Program-made: the position numbers and the translations under genes | Assembly (NCBI RefSeq): GCF_002093975.1 | Contig: NZ_MSZZ01000024.1 | Coordinates: 140,212 to 204,211 of the forward strand | DNA length: 64,000 nucleotides | Reading direction: 5' to 3' | Source of the DNA: Thermoactinospora rubra | GTDB taxonomy: Bacteria; Actinomycetota; Actinomycetes; Streptosporangiales; Streptosporangiaceae | The notes under the pieces: model-generated | Told to the model about the DNA's origin: nothing | The model's input: only the letters and a program-made list of their open reading frames with translations | Database searches by the model: none | Shown: in pieces, positions 9,621 through 16,975 of the stretch | Layout of the letters: each line of letters starts with the position of its first letter | Numbering within the stretch: the first letter of the stretch is position 1

Positions 9621-10241
9621 ATGCGGACGCTCATCGCCGGGATCCTCCTGGTACTGGCCGGGTGCAGCGGCACCGGCGCGGCGCCCCGGCCGTCCTCCAC
9701 GGTCCCGGTGATCGCGCCCGGCAAGCCCGGGGAGGCGGCCAGGACGCTGTCACCCGGCGAGGCGGCGACCGCCGTGCCCTCCCCCACGGCCAACGCCGCG
9801 GACGTCAAGTACGTCCAGGACATGGTCGTCCACCACCGCCAGGCCCTCGACATGTGCGTGCTGGCCCCTTCGAGGGCGAGCTTCGAGCGGGTCAAGGCCA
9901 TCGCGTCGCGCATCAAGGACACGCAGGCGCCCGAGATCGAGTACCTCGCCACCTGGCTGCGCGAGCAGGGCCAGCGCGTGCCCGGCCACCACGCCGCCCA
10001 CACCGGGATGCCCGGCATGGCCACCCCCGAGCAGATGGAGGCCCTCAAGGCCGCCTCTGGCGCCGCCTTCGACCGGCTCTTCCTGGAGCTGATGATCAGG
10101 CATCACGAGGGCGCGGTCCGGATGTCCGCCGACGTCCTGCGGGACGGCTCGCACACCGCCATCCGGGAGCTGGCCAACGAGATCGGCGCAAGCCAGGGCG
10201 CGGAGATCGGCAGGATGCGCCGGATCCTCCGGGAACTGTGA
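9621..10241 (+). CDS. DUF305 lipoprotein
   Basis: A 206-residue protein with a lipoprotein signal peptide: MRTLIAGILLVLAGCSG, lipobox LAGC with the lipidated Cys near residue 15. A linker of about 45 residues leads into a DUF305 domain with the paired histidine motifs MVVHHRQALDMC and MIRHHEGAVRMS, the hallmark of this ferritin-like four-helix family. The intervening GMPGMATPEQM is also typical. DUF305 proteins such as CopM have been linked to copper binding or protection, mediated by the His/Met residues. ATG 9621 gives an ideal signal peptide. It is followed by a strong palindromic terminator. Confidence 0.92.
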   Translation: MRTLIAGILLVLAGCSGTGAAPRPSSTVPVIAPGKPGEAARTLSPGEAATAVPSPTANAADVKYVQDMVVHHRQALDMCVLAPSRASFERVKAIASRIKDTQAPEIEYLATWLREQGQRVPGHHAAHTGMPGMATPEQMEALKAASGAAFDRLFLELMIRHHEGAVRMSADVLRDGSHTAIRELANEIGASQGAEIGRMRRILREL

Positions 10242-10260
10242 CCCTTCGAGGCTCGTGAGG

Positions 10261-10288
10261 AGGCGCCGGGCCCGCGGGCCCGGCGCCT
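10261..10288. terminator. Bidirectional palindromic terminator
   Basis: A perfect 28-bp palindrome, AGGCGCCGGGCCCG followed immediately by its reverse complement, sits between the stop of the DUF305 gene (10241) and the stop of the convergent LVIVD gene (10296). It has no T tract, which is common for actinobacterial terminators. It could serve both genes. Confidence 0.75.
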
Positions 10289-10295
10289 CAGGGGA

Positions 10296-11660
10296 TCAGG
10301 ACCCGCCCGGCACGCCGTTGCCGCGCTCGGGGTAGGCGCCCTGGGTCTGCACGTTCAGCAGGTCGAGCTTGACGCTGCCGGCCTGGTTCACCCGTGGGTC
10401 GACGACGCGGAAGACGTCGAACCCGCGGTAGATCTCGCTGCCGTAGACGTAACCGTTGTAGTAGTACGCCGACCAGTAGCCGCCCAGCACGAGCTGGGTG
10501 TCGGAGATCGGCGCGCGGTCGAAGAAGGCGATCTCCCTGGGGTTCGCCGAGTCGGTGAAGTCCCAGACCGACACGCCGCCCTGGTACCACGCCTGGACCA
10601 TGATGTCGCGCCCCTTGACCGGGATCAGCGAGCCGTTGTGGGCCACGCAGTTCTCGGTGGCGGTCTGCAGGCGAGAAATCTTGTAGTAGCTGCGGAAGAC
10701 GAGCCTGCGGTCGACGATGTCGTAGACCGCGTCGGCGCCGCGGGTCGGTCCCTCGGCGGCCGTGCAGCGGGCGCGGGTGCCGCCGCCGAGCTCGTCGGTG
10801 AAGACGACCTTGGTGCCGGCGTTGTTGAACGTCGCCGAGTGCCAGAACGCGAAGTTCGCGTCGGTCACACGGTCGATCACCCTGGGCTGCTCGCGGTCGG
10901 AGATGTCCAGCAGCACGCCGTCACCCATGCAGGCCCCGGCGGCCAGGTCGAGCGCGGGGTAGGCGGTGATGTCGTGGCAGCCGGTGGTGGCCGCGGCGTT
11001 CTGCTGGTCGGGCGGGAACAGCACCGGGGTGGCGACGACCGCGGCGGCGGCCGGATCGTCCAGCGGCACCTTCACGATCGAGATCTTGTCGTGCGGCGGG
11101 CGGCAGTCGGGGAAGGAGTCGGAGGGCGCGTAGGAGGAGACGTAGACGTAGAAGGCCTCGCCCTGCTTGTCCGGCACTAGCGTGTGCGTGTGGGAACCGC
11201 AGTCGGTCTCGACCGACTTGACGTAGCGAGGGTTGGCCTTGTCGCTGACGTCGAAGATGCGCAGCCCCTCCCAGGAGGACGGCTCGCGCGCCGACTGGGG
11301 CTTGCTGGCGCAGGAGTCGTCGCTGCGGGACTCGTCGACCGAGGTCACGAGGATGTCGCCCAGGATCGTCACGTCCATCTGGCCGCCGGGGCACAGCACG
11401 GAGCTGACGAGCCTGGGCCGCTTGGGATGTTTGATGTCGTAGACGGCGAACCCGTTGAAGTTCCCGACGTAGGCGTAGTCGCCCTGGAAGGCGATGTCAC
11501 TGTTGATCGTCGCGGCGGGGGCGAGGTCGAGGTGGGCTTCGAGCCGGATGTTGTTGCTTTTGACGTAGTCGTCGGGGGCGGCGCCGGCCGGGGCTGACAC
11601 CATCGTCAGCACGACGCCGGTCGCGAGGAGGACGCGGGCGGATAAGCCTCGCAGGGACAT
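10296..11660 (-). CDS. Secreted LVIVD-repeat beta-propeller-like protein
   Basis: A 454-residue protein with a signal peptide (about residues 1-27, ending APAGAA). The body contains repeats of the LVIVD type: YAYVGNFNGFAVYDIKHPKRPRLV, LRIFDVSDKANPRYV, VLLDISDREQPRVI and VSVWDFTDSANPREI, each a strand followed by D-x-S/T-x-x-x-N/Q-P. These repeats form beta-propeller blades in surface or choice-of-anchor proteins. Several Cys pairs (DSCASK, PDCRPP, GCHDIT, ENCVAHNG) suggest disulfides outside the cell. Start ATG 11660 has GGAGG six nt upstream; a GATAAT -10-like hexamer lies at 11694-11699. Function is unknown. Confidence 0.88.
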   Translation of the reverse strand: MSLRGLSARVLLATGVVLTMVSAPAGAAPDDYVKSNNIRLEAHLDLAPAATINSDIAFQGDYAYVGNFNGFAVYDIKHPKRPRLVSSVLCPGGQMDVTILGDILVTSVDESRSDDSCASKPQSAREPSSWEGLRIFDVSDKANPRYVKSVETDCGSHTHTLVPDKQGEAFYVYVSSYAPSDSFPDCRPPHDKISIVKVPLDDPAAAAVVATPVLFPPDQQNAAATTGCHDITAYPALDLAAGACMGDGVLLDISDREQPRVIDRVTDANFAFWHSATFNNAGTKVVFTDELGGGTRARCTAAEGPTRGADAVYDIVDRRLVFRSYYKISRLQTATENCVAHNGSLIPVKGRDIMVQAWYQGGVSVWDFTDSANPREIAFFDRAPISDTQLVLGGYWSAYYYNGYVYGSEIYRGFDVFRVVDPRVNQAGSVKLDLLNVQTQGAYPERGNGVPGGS

Positions 11661-11711
11661 TTTGGGCCTCCGTCTGTCGCAAGGAGTGCCCGGATTATCT
11701 ACAAAAGGAGG

Positions 11712-12926
11712 CTAGGATCCAACACGCCACGAGTGGAGGTACTCCTCCTGTTCCGGGGTGAGCGTGTCGATCTCGGTCCCCGCCGCGGCCAGCTTGAGCC
11801 TGGCCACCTCCACGTCGATCTCCTCCGGCACCTCGTAGACGCCCGGCGCCAGCCGTAGGCGCTCCCTGGCCAGCCACGCCACCGACAGCGCCTGGGCCGA
11901 GAACGACATGTCCATCACGGCGGCGGGATGGCCCTCGGCGGCCGTCAGGTTCACCAGGCGGCCCTCGGCCAGCAGGAGCAGGCGGCGGCCGTCGGCCAGG
12001 ACGTACTCGTCGGTGTTCGGCCGCACGCCGCGGTGCACCTCGACCGCGAGGCTCTCCAGCGCCCTGACGTCGATCTCCACGTCGAAGTGCCCGGCGTTGG
12101 CCAGGATGGCGCCGTCCTTCATGACCTCCAGGTGCTCGGCGCGGATCACGTCGCGGTTGCCGGTGACCGTGACGAACACCTCGCCGATCCTCGCGGCCCG
12201 CTCCATCGGCTGGACGTCGTAGCCCTGCAGCAGCGCGTCGAGCGCCTTCACCGGGTCGATCTCGGTGACGACGACGCGGGCGCCCATGCCCTTGGCGCGC
12301 TCGGCGACGCCCCGGCCGCAGTACCCGAACCCGGCGACGACGACCACGCGCCCGGCGAGCATGGTGTTGGTGGCGCGCATGATGCCGTCGAACGTCGACT
12401 GGCCGGTGCCGTACCGGTTGTCGAACATCCGCTTCGTCCGCGTGTCGTTGACGGCCACCACGGGGAAGCCCAGGGCGCCCTCGGCGTGCATCTGGCGCAG
12501 GCGGATGATGCCGGTCGTGGTCTCCTCGCAGCCGCCGGAGACGTTGGCGAGCAGGTCGGTGCGCTCGGTGTGGAGGGTGTTGACCAGGTCGCAGCCGTCG
12601 TCGAGGACGAGGTCGGGGGCGATGTCGAGCGCCTGGTGGATGTGGCGGTAGTACGTGGCCCGGTCCACGCCGGCCTTGGCGTGGACGGCGATGCCGCTGC
12701 TCGTCAGGGCTTCGGCGACGTCGTCCTGGGTGGACAGGGGGTTGGAGGCGGCCAGGGCGATCTCGGCGCCCCCGGCGCGCAGGGCCTCCATGAGCACGGC
12801 GGTCTCGGCGGTGACGTGGAGGCAGGCGGCGATCCTCAGCCCGTCGAGCGGCCGCTCCCGCGCGAACCGCTCCCCGATGGCGGTGAGCACGGGCATCGCC
12901 CGCGCCGCCCAGCCGATCCGCTCCAC
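11712..12926 (-). CDS. Short, archaeal-type S-adenosylhomocysteine hydrolase paralogue
   Basis: A 404-residue protein of the SAHH family. Conserved pieces are the substrate loop LSTQDDVAEAL, DDGCDLVNTLH, EETTTGIIRL, the catalytic Lys/Asp region NDTRTKRMFDNRYG and the NAD-binding GFGYCGRG followed by VTEIDP. It lacks the roughly 40-residue insertion of bacterial SAHH and the C-terminal extension with the KPDHYRY tail that completes the NAD site in the ordinary enzyme 375 bp upstream. The family Cys in YGCRxS is Thr here (YGTGQS). Short forms of this kind occur in archaea and Thermotoga, where one is reported to act on S-inosylhomocysteine. GTG 12926 is chosen because AAGAGGG lies five nt upstream and the N-terminus MERIGWAARAMPVL matches short SAHHs; an upstream GTG at 12980 is less likely. 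Confidence 0.88.
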   Translation of the reverse strand: MERIGWAARAMPVLTAIGERFARERPLDGLRIAACLHVTAETAVLMEALRAGGAEIALAASNPLSTQDDVAEALTSSGIAVHAKAGVDRATYYRHIHQALDIAPDLVLDDGCDLVNTLHTERTDLLANVSGGCEETTTGIIRLRQMHAEGALGFPVVAVNDTRTKRMFDNRYGTGQSTFDGIMRATNTMLAGRVVVVAGFGYCGRGVAERAKGMGARVVVTEIDPVKALDALLQGYDVQPMERAARIGEVFVTVTGNRDVIRAEHLEVMKDGAILANAGHFDVEIDVRALESLAVEVHRGVRPNTDEYVLADGRRLLLLAEGRLVNLTAAEGHPAAVMDMSFSAQALSVAWLARERLRLAPGVYEVPEEIDVEVARLKLAAAGTEIDTLTPEQEEYLHSWRVGS

Positions 12927-12971
12927 GAATGCCCTCTTTCGGGTTGTTTGGTGGGTTTTGTGCTGTACGGC

Positions 12972-12990
12972 TGGCGCCACCTTGGCGCCA
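12972..12990. promoter_or_regulatory. Two TGGCGCCA palindromes, operator-like
   Basis: TGGCGCCA occurs at 12972-12979 and again at 12983-12990, three bases apart, centre-to-centre 11 bp or one helical turn. Each 8-mer is self-complementary. The pair lies 46-64 bp upstream of the short SAHH start, beside a TACAGC hexamer on the minus strand. The layout suggests two stacked dimers of a regulator on one DNA face. The regulator is unknown. Confidence 0.45.
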
Positions 12991-13225
12991 CTCGCCGACG
13001 TGGGTGCGCGCCGGTCGATACCACGCTACGCAGTCGGACGGGGTGCTCGCCGTGACGACGTGTCGTTGGGCGATCGCCGGGGTCGGGTGGCTGGGCGCCG
13101 TCCACCCGGCGCCGGGCCCCGCCGTCCACCGTCCCGCCGACCCGGCGCCCGGGACGTGCTCGCTGCAGTCCTAGGACGGCCATGGCGCAGCGCGCCGCGG
13201 AAACCGGCGGTTCCCCCGACAGCAG

Positions 13226-13251
13226 CCGCCCCAAGGCCGGCCCTGGGGCGG
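13226..13251 (-). terminator. Hairpin downstream of the long SAHH gene
   Basis: CCGCCCCA at 13226-13233 pairs with TGGGGCGG at 13244-13251 across a 10-nt loop, 50-75 nt after the stop of the long SAHH gene. There is no T tract. Confidence 0.5.
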
Positions 13252-13300
13252 TCGGGGTGCGAGCGGAAAGCCCGGTCGAGCGGGCGGGGAGGCGTACCGG

Positions 13301-14728
13301 TCAGTAGCGGTAGTGGTCCGGCTTGTAGGGGCCCTCGACCGACACGCCGATGTACTCCGCCTGCTCCTTGGTCAGCTGCGTGAGCTTGACGCCCAGGGCG
13401 TCCAGGTGGAGGCGCGCGACCTTCTCGTCCAGGTGCTTGGGCAGCGTGTAGACGCCGATCGGGTACTCGTCCGTCTTGGTGAACAGCTCGATCTGCGCGA
13501 TCACCTGGTTGGTGAAGGAGTTGGACATCACGAACGACGGGTGGCCGGTCGCGCAGCCGAGGTTCATCAGGCGGCCCTCGGCGAGCACGATGATCGAGTG
13601 GCCGTCGGGGAAGACCCACTCGTCGACCTGCGGCTTGATGTTGACCTTCTTGATGCCGGGGACGCGGGCCAGCCCGGCCATGTCGATCTCGTTGTCGAAG
13701 TGGCCGATGTTGGAGACGATCGCCTGGTGCTTCATCTTCGCCATGTGCTCGGCGGTGATGATGTTGAAGTTGCCGGTGGCGGTGACGAAGATGTCGGCCT
13801 TGTCGACGACCTCCTCCAGGGTGGTGACCTGGAAGCCGTCCATGGCCGCCTGCAGCGCGCAGATCGGGTCGATCTCGGTGACGATGACGCGGGCGCCCTG
13901 GCCGCGCAGCGCGTCGGCGCAGCCCTTGCCGACGTCGCCGTAGCCGCACACGACGGCGACCTTGCCGCCGATCAGCACGTCGGTGGCGCGGTTGAGGCCG
14001 TCGATGACGCTGTGGCGGCAGCCGTACTTGTTGTCGAACTTCGACTTGGTGACCGAGTCGTTGACGTTGATCGCCGGGAAGAGGAGGGTGCCGTTCTTGT
14101 ACATCTCGTACAGGCGGTGGACGCCGGTGGTCGTCTCCTCGGTGACGCCCTTGATCCGCTCGGCGATCTTCGTCCACTTCTTGTCCGGCCCCACGGTACG
14201 GCGGAGCAGCTCCAGGATGACCTTCCACTCCTCGGGGTCGTCCTCGGAGGCGGTCGGCACGGCGCCGGCCTTCTCGTACTCCGCGCCCTTGTGCACCAGC
14301 AGCGTGGCGTCGCCGCCGTCGTCGAGGATCATGTTGGGCCCGTCGCCGCCCGGCCAGGTGAGGGCCTGCTCGGTGCACCACCAGTACTCCTCCAGCGTCT
14401 CGCCCTTCCAGGCGAACACCGGGACGCCCCGCGGGTTGTCCGGCGTGCCGTCGGGGCCGACGACGACCGCGGCGGCGGCGTGGTCCTGGGTGGAGAAGAT
14501 GTTGCACGACACCCAGCGGACCTCCGCGCCGAGCGCGACGAGCGTCTCGATGAGCACGGCGGTCTGGATGGTCATGTGCAGGGAGCCCATGATCTTGGCG
14601 CCGCGGAGGGGCTGGGAGGCCGCGTACTCCTTGCGGACGGCCATGAGGCCGGGCATCTCGTGCTCGGCGAGCCTGATCTCCTTGCGGCCGAACTCGGCCA
14701 GCGACAGGTCGGCGACCTTGAAGTCCAT
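13301..14728 (-). CDS. ahcY: Adenosylhomocysteinase (bacterial long form)
   Basis: A 475-residue, full-length S-adenosylhomocysteine hydrolase that splits SAH into adenosine and homocysteine and so keeps methyltransferases active. Visible motifs are LHMTIQTAVLIETL, SCNIFSTQDHAAAA, EETTTGVHRLYEM, the catalytic NDSVTKSKFDNKYGCRHS, NAD-binding CGYGDVGKG with VTEIDP, NIGHFDNEIDM, and the C-terminal KPDHYRY that reaches into the partner subunit's NAD site. The roughly 40-residue bacterial insertion (WCTEQALTWPGGDGPNMIL to the KKWTKIAERIKG region) is present. ATG 14728 is preceded by AGGGGAAACAG. It is divergent from a MerR-type gene and upstream of the short paralogue. Confidence 0.97.
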   Translation of the reverse strand: MDFKVADLSLAEFGRKEIRLAEHEMPGLMAVRKEYAASQPLRGAKIMGSLHMTIQTAVLIETLVALGAEVRWVSCNIFSTQDHAAAAVVVGPDGTPDNPRGVPVFAWKGETLEEYWWCTEQALTWPGGDGPNMILDDGGDATLLVHKGAEYEKAGAVPTASEDDPEEWKVILELLRRTVGPDKKWTKIAERIKGVTEETTTGVHRLYEMYKNGTLLFPAINVNDSVTKSKFDNKYGCRHSVIDGLNRATDVLIGGKVAVVCGYGDVGKGCADALRGQGARVIVTEIDPICALQAAMDGFQVTTLEEVVDKADIFVTATGNFNIITAEHMAKMKHQAIVSNIGHFDNEIDMAGLARVPGIKKVNIKPQVDEWVFPDGHSIIVLAEGRLMNLGCATGHPSFVMSNSFTNQVIAQIELFTKTDEYPIGVYTLPKHLDEKVARLHLDALGVKLTQLTKEQAEYIGVSVEGPYKPDHYRY

Positions 14729-14843
14729 CTGTTTCCCCTCGCGTCATGAAGCTCGCGGCATGAACGGTGTCGCGGACGAGTCTAGGCGGCGCCGCGAGAC
14801 GGCCGCATCCCGAGGACGGGGAATCTTCCATAAGAATGTAAGG

Positions 14844-15263
14844 ATGCGTATCACCGAAGCCGCCAAGCGGCTGGGCATGTCGCCGCGGATGCTCCGCTAC
14901 CGCGAGTCCCTGGGCCTCCTGCCGCCGGTCCGCGAGACCGGGGCGCACCGCCGGTTCGGCCCGGAGGAGCTGGCGGCCGTGGCGCAGGAGGTGGAGCTGG
15001 AGCGGCGGCTGGACATCTCGCCCGCCGAGCTGGCGTTCGGCCTTCGGGTGCTGAGCGACCCGGCGGTGGCGCAGGCCGTAAGGGACCTGGGCCTGCGGAT
15101 CGGGCGGCTGCAGGCCCCGCGGCGGGCGCTGGACTTCGAGAAGGAGAAGGCGCTGCGGTTGCTGCGCCCTGTTCACTCGCGGCCGGTTCAAGATGTTCTA
15201 GCCAGGAATCCTGGTTCCTCAGGGCCGGGAGGAATGGCTTCCCGGCCTGCGCCCGGATCCTAG
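14844..15263 (+). CDS. MerR-family regulator with IS-altered C-terminus
   Basis: The first 70 residues are a MerR winged-helix domain: MRITEAAKRLGMSPRMLRYRESLGLLPP, then RRFGPEELAAVAQE. Residues 75-110 are helical. The frame now continues 28 codons into the inserted IS element and stops at TAG 15261. If the element (15177-16926) is removed, codon 111 (CAC, His, ending at 15176) joins TCG AAA GAG TGA at 16927-16938, so the native protein would be 114 residues ending RPVHSKE. The ATG follows TAAGAATGTAAGG. It is divergent from ahcY, so it may once have regulated ahcY or the downstream synthetase/two-component genes; the present protein has a foreign tail and may be altered in stability. The family call is secure, the target is not known. 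Confidence 0.8.
   Translation: MRITEAAKRLGMSPRMLRYRESLGLLPPVRETGAHRRFGPEELAAVAQEVELERRLDISPAELAFGLRVLSDPAVAQAVRDLGLRIGRLQAPRRALDFEKEKALRLLRPVHSRPVQDVLARNPGSSGPGGMASRPAPGS
15202..15247. repeat. Left-end hairpins of the IS element
   Basis: CCAGG/CCTGG with an AAT loop at 15202-15214, then GGCCGGGA at 15223-15230 pairing with TCCCGGCC at 15240-15247. They lie 25-70 nt inside the left end, where IS605-type elements carry the structure recognised by TnpA. The second one is also placed to terminate tnpA. Confidence 0.6.
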
Positions 15264-15688
15264 TCCTGGCGCTTCTGGTTCTCGATGTATTCACGGATGA
15301 TCTCCAGGGGTGCCCCGCCGCAGGATCCGGCGAAGTACGACGGCGACCACAGATGCCCGTGCATGATGTGTCGGTTGATCCGGCCGGTGAACTCCTTGCG
15401 CAGATAGTGCGCAGAGACGCCCTTGAGCCGGTTGACCAGGGTCGAGATCGGGAGCTTCGGCGGGTAGTGCACGAGCAGGTGTACGTGGTCATCCGCGCCG
15501 TTGAATTCCCGCAGGGTCGCACCGAGCCGGGTGCACACGTCCCGCATGACTTCCTCGCAGCGGGTGAGCATCGCGTCGTTGAGCACGTCACGCCGGTACC
15601 TGGTGACGAAGACAAGATGGACGTGAAGGTTATAGACGACGCTGCGACCTCGTCTGACATCGGGATCTGGTTCCCATCTTGGCGACAT
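15260..15688 (-). CDS. tnpA: IS200/IS605 transposase TnpA (HUH endonuclease)
   Basis: A 142-residue protein of normal family length. The HUH motif is DDHVHLLVH (H68, H70) and the catalytic tyrosine is Y134 in REYIENQ; both needed elements are intact. The LHVHLVFVTRYRRDV start and HLWSPSYFAGSCGG segment are typical. TnpA excises and inserts single-stranded copies at a short 5' target motif. ATG 15688 is 23 nt from the divergent tnpB start. Its stop overlaps the present merR stop on the other strand. By sequence it should be active, so the element may still be mobile. Confidence 0.93.
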   Translation of the reverse strand: MSPRWEPDPDVRRGRSVVYNLHVHLVFVTRYRRDVLNDAMLTRCEEVMRDVCTRLGATLREFNGADDHVHLLVHYPPKLPISTLVNRLKGVSAHYLRKEFTGRINRHIMHGHLWSPSYFAGSCGGAPLEIIREYIENQKRQD

Positions 15689-15711
15689 AGATAAGATGAT
15701 AGGCTGCGGGC

Positions 15712-16864
15712 ATGAAACTGGCCGTGCAGGTAAAGCTGCTCCCCGACGCCGCCACCGAGGCGGCACTGCGGGAGACGCTGAACCTGTGCAACCGTGCCGC
15801 GAACTTCGCCTCCCGCCGCGCATTCGACACCAGGGTGAAGGGCAAGTTCGCTCTCCAGCGGCTCGTATACGGCGAACTGAAGGAAATGGGCCTGTCCGCA
15901 CAGCCCGCGATCCACGTGGCCCGCAAGACAGCCGGTGCCTACGCCACGCTGAAGGCGAGCCTGGAGGCCGGGAACTACGGTCCCGAGGGATCGAAGCGAC
16001 GTACGGCCGTCGAGTCGAAGCCGATCCGGTTCCGCAAGGACGCCGCCCAGCCGTTCGATGACCGGTGCCTGTCCTGGCAGCTCGACGCCAAGACCGTGTC
16101 CATCTGGACCGTGCGCGGGCCGTTCCGGGCGTATCCCGTTCGCCTGCTCCCAGGCCCAGCTCGACATGCTGCGCCGATATCGGCAAGGCGAGAGTGACCT
16201 TGTGTACCGGGGCGGGAGCTGGTACCTGTACGCCACCTGCGACATCCCCGAGCCCGACCCGATCGAGCCGGACGGCTTCCTCGGGGTGGATCTGGGCATC
16301 GCCAACATCGCCACCACCGACGACGGCACCGTCCACGTGGGCAAGCACCTGAACCAAGTCCGGCACCGCAACCGCCGCCTGCGCCGCCGCCTCCAGGCCA
16401 AGGGCACCAAGTCCGCCAAGCGGCTCCTACGCAAGCTGTCCGGCCGGGAAGCACGCTTCGCGGCCGATACCAACCACCGCATCTCCAAGCAGATCGTGAC
16501 CGAGGCGCAACGCACCTGTCGCGGCATCGCCCTTGAAGACCTGGGCGGCATCCGTGAGAGGGTACGGCTCCGCAAGCCCCAGCGGGTCACGCTGCACTTG
16601 TGGGCATTCCATCAGCTAGGGATGTTCCTCGCCTATAAAGCGGCCCGCGCCGGGGTGCCGGTGGTCTACGTGGACCCCCGATACACCTCGCAGAGGTGCT
16701 CGGCATGCGGCCACATCGACAAGAAGAACCGGCCGGAACAGGCCACCTTCCGCTGCACGTCGTGCGGCTTCGCTGAGCACGCCGACATCAATGCAGCCCG
16801 CAACATCGCCTCGCGCGGTGCCGCGGGCTGGGCAGTGAGTCACGCTGCCGACGACGCGGCCTGA
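15712..16864 (+). pseudogene. tnpB: TnpB RNA-guided nuclease, frameshifted
   Basis: Two overlapping frames together encode a TnpB of about 383 residues. The first (from ATG 15712, MKLAVQVKLLPDAATEA) reads to about GPFR; the second carries on from about RIPFACSQAQLDML to the stop at 16864. One surplus base in the GGG run at 16127-16129 explains the break. The 3' frame keeps the RuvC-like residues D (GVDLGIANIATTDD), E (IALEDLGGIRER) and D (EHADINAARN) and the zinc finger CSACG...CTSCG. TnpB normally cuts DNA next to the TAM guided by an RNA from the element's right end. A real mutation and a sequencing error cannot be separated here; without correction the product is truncated before the catalytic domain. 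Confidence 0.88.
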
Positions 16865-16865
16865 C

Positions 16866-16946
16866 CCGTGCGCTCCATGCACGGTGAGGAGCTGCAAGCT
16901 CGGTCCTTCAGGGCCGGGAAGTTGACTCGAAAGAGTGACGACGCCC
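16866..16946 (+). ncRNA. Candidate right-end guide RNA (omega/reRNA) of the IS element
   Basis: Directly after tnpB come three hairpins: CCGTGC/GCACGG (16866-16884), GAGCT/AGCTC (16889-16901) and CGGTCC-TTCA-GGGCCG (16901-16916), then GGAAGTTGAC at the element end. In this family the transcript runs out of the element, so the guide would begin at 16927 (TCGAAAGAGTGACGAC), matching the empty merR site next to TTCAC. Placement is by analogy to characterised TnpB systems; the exact ends are inferred. Confidence 0.5.
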
Positions 16947-16975
16947 CGGGGGACGGCCCGGCAGGCTGCGGAATC

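Larger units (their letters stand above)
12927..13300. other. 374-bp gap between the two SAHH genes
   Basis: No convincing gene is seen. The left part (12927-13060) holds the probable control region of the short SAHH gene, including two TGGCGCCA palindromes. The right part holds a hairpin that probably ends the long SAHH transcript. I looked for the conserved core of the SAH riboswitch in this gap and in front of the long gene and did not see it. Confidence 0.6.
15177..16926 (+). mobile_element. IS200/IS605-family element (tnpA, frameshifted tnpB)
   Basis: A 1750-bp element with divergent tnpA (minus) and tnpB (plus). Ends were set by joining the flanks. Left flank ends in TTCAC (15172-15176), the likely target/TAM; the right end finishes in TTGAC (16922-16926). 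Joining 15176 to 16927 restores a neat stop codon for the merR gene. There is no target duplication, as expected for this HUH-transposase family. Hairpins near both ends (15202-15214, 15223-15247, 16866-16884, 16889-16916) fit the subterminal structures that TnpA and the TnpB guide RNA use. Because both flanks start with TCG, the boundary is ambiguous by up to three bases. Confidence 0.82.

Noticed and set aside
12929..13174. A possible 81-codon gene between the two SAHH genes
   Set aside because: It begins in the control region of the short SAHH, with no ribosome-binding site, and its product has no known pattern.
14729..14843. SAH riboswitch in front of the long SAHH gene
   Set aside because: The conserved core was looked for on the minus strand and not found; only a normal ribosome-binding site is seen.
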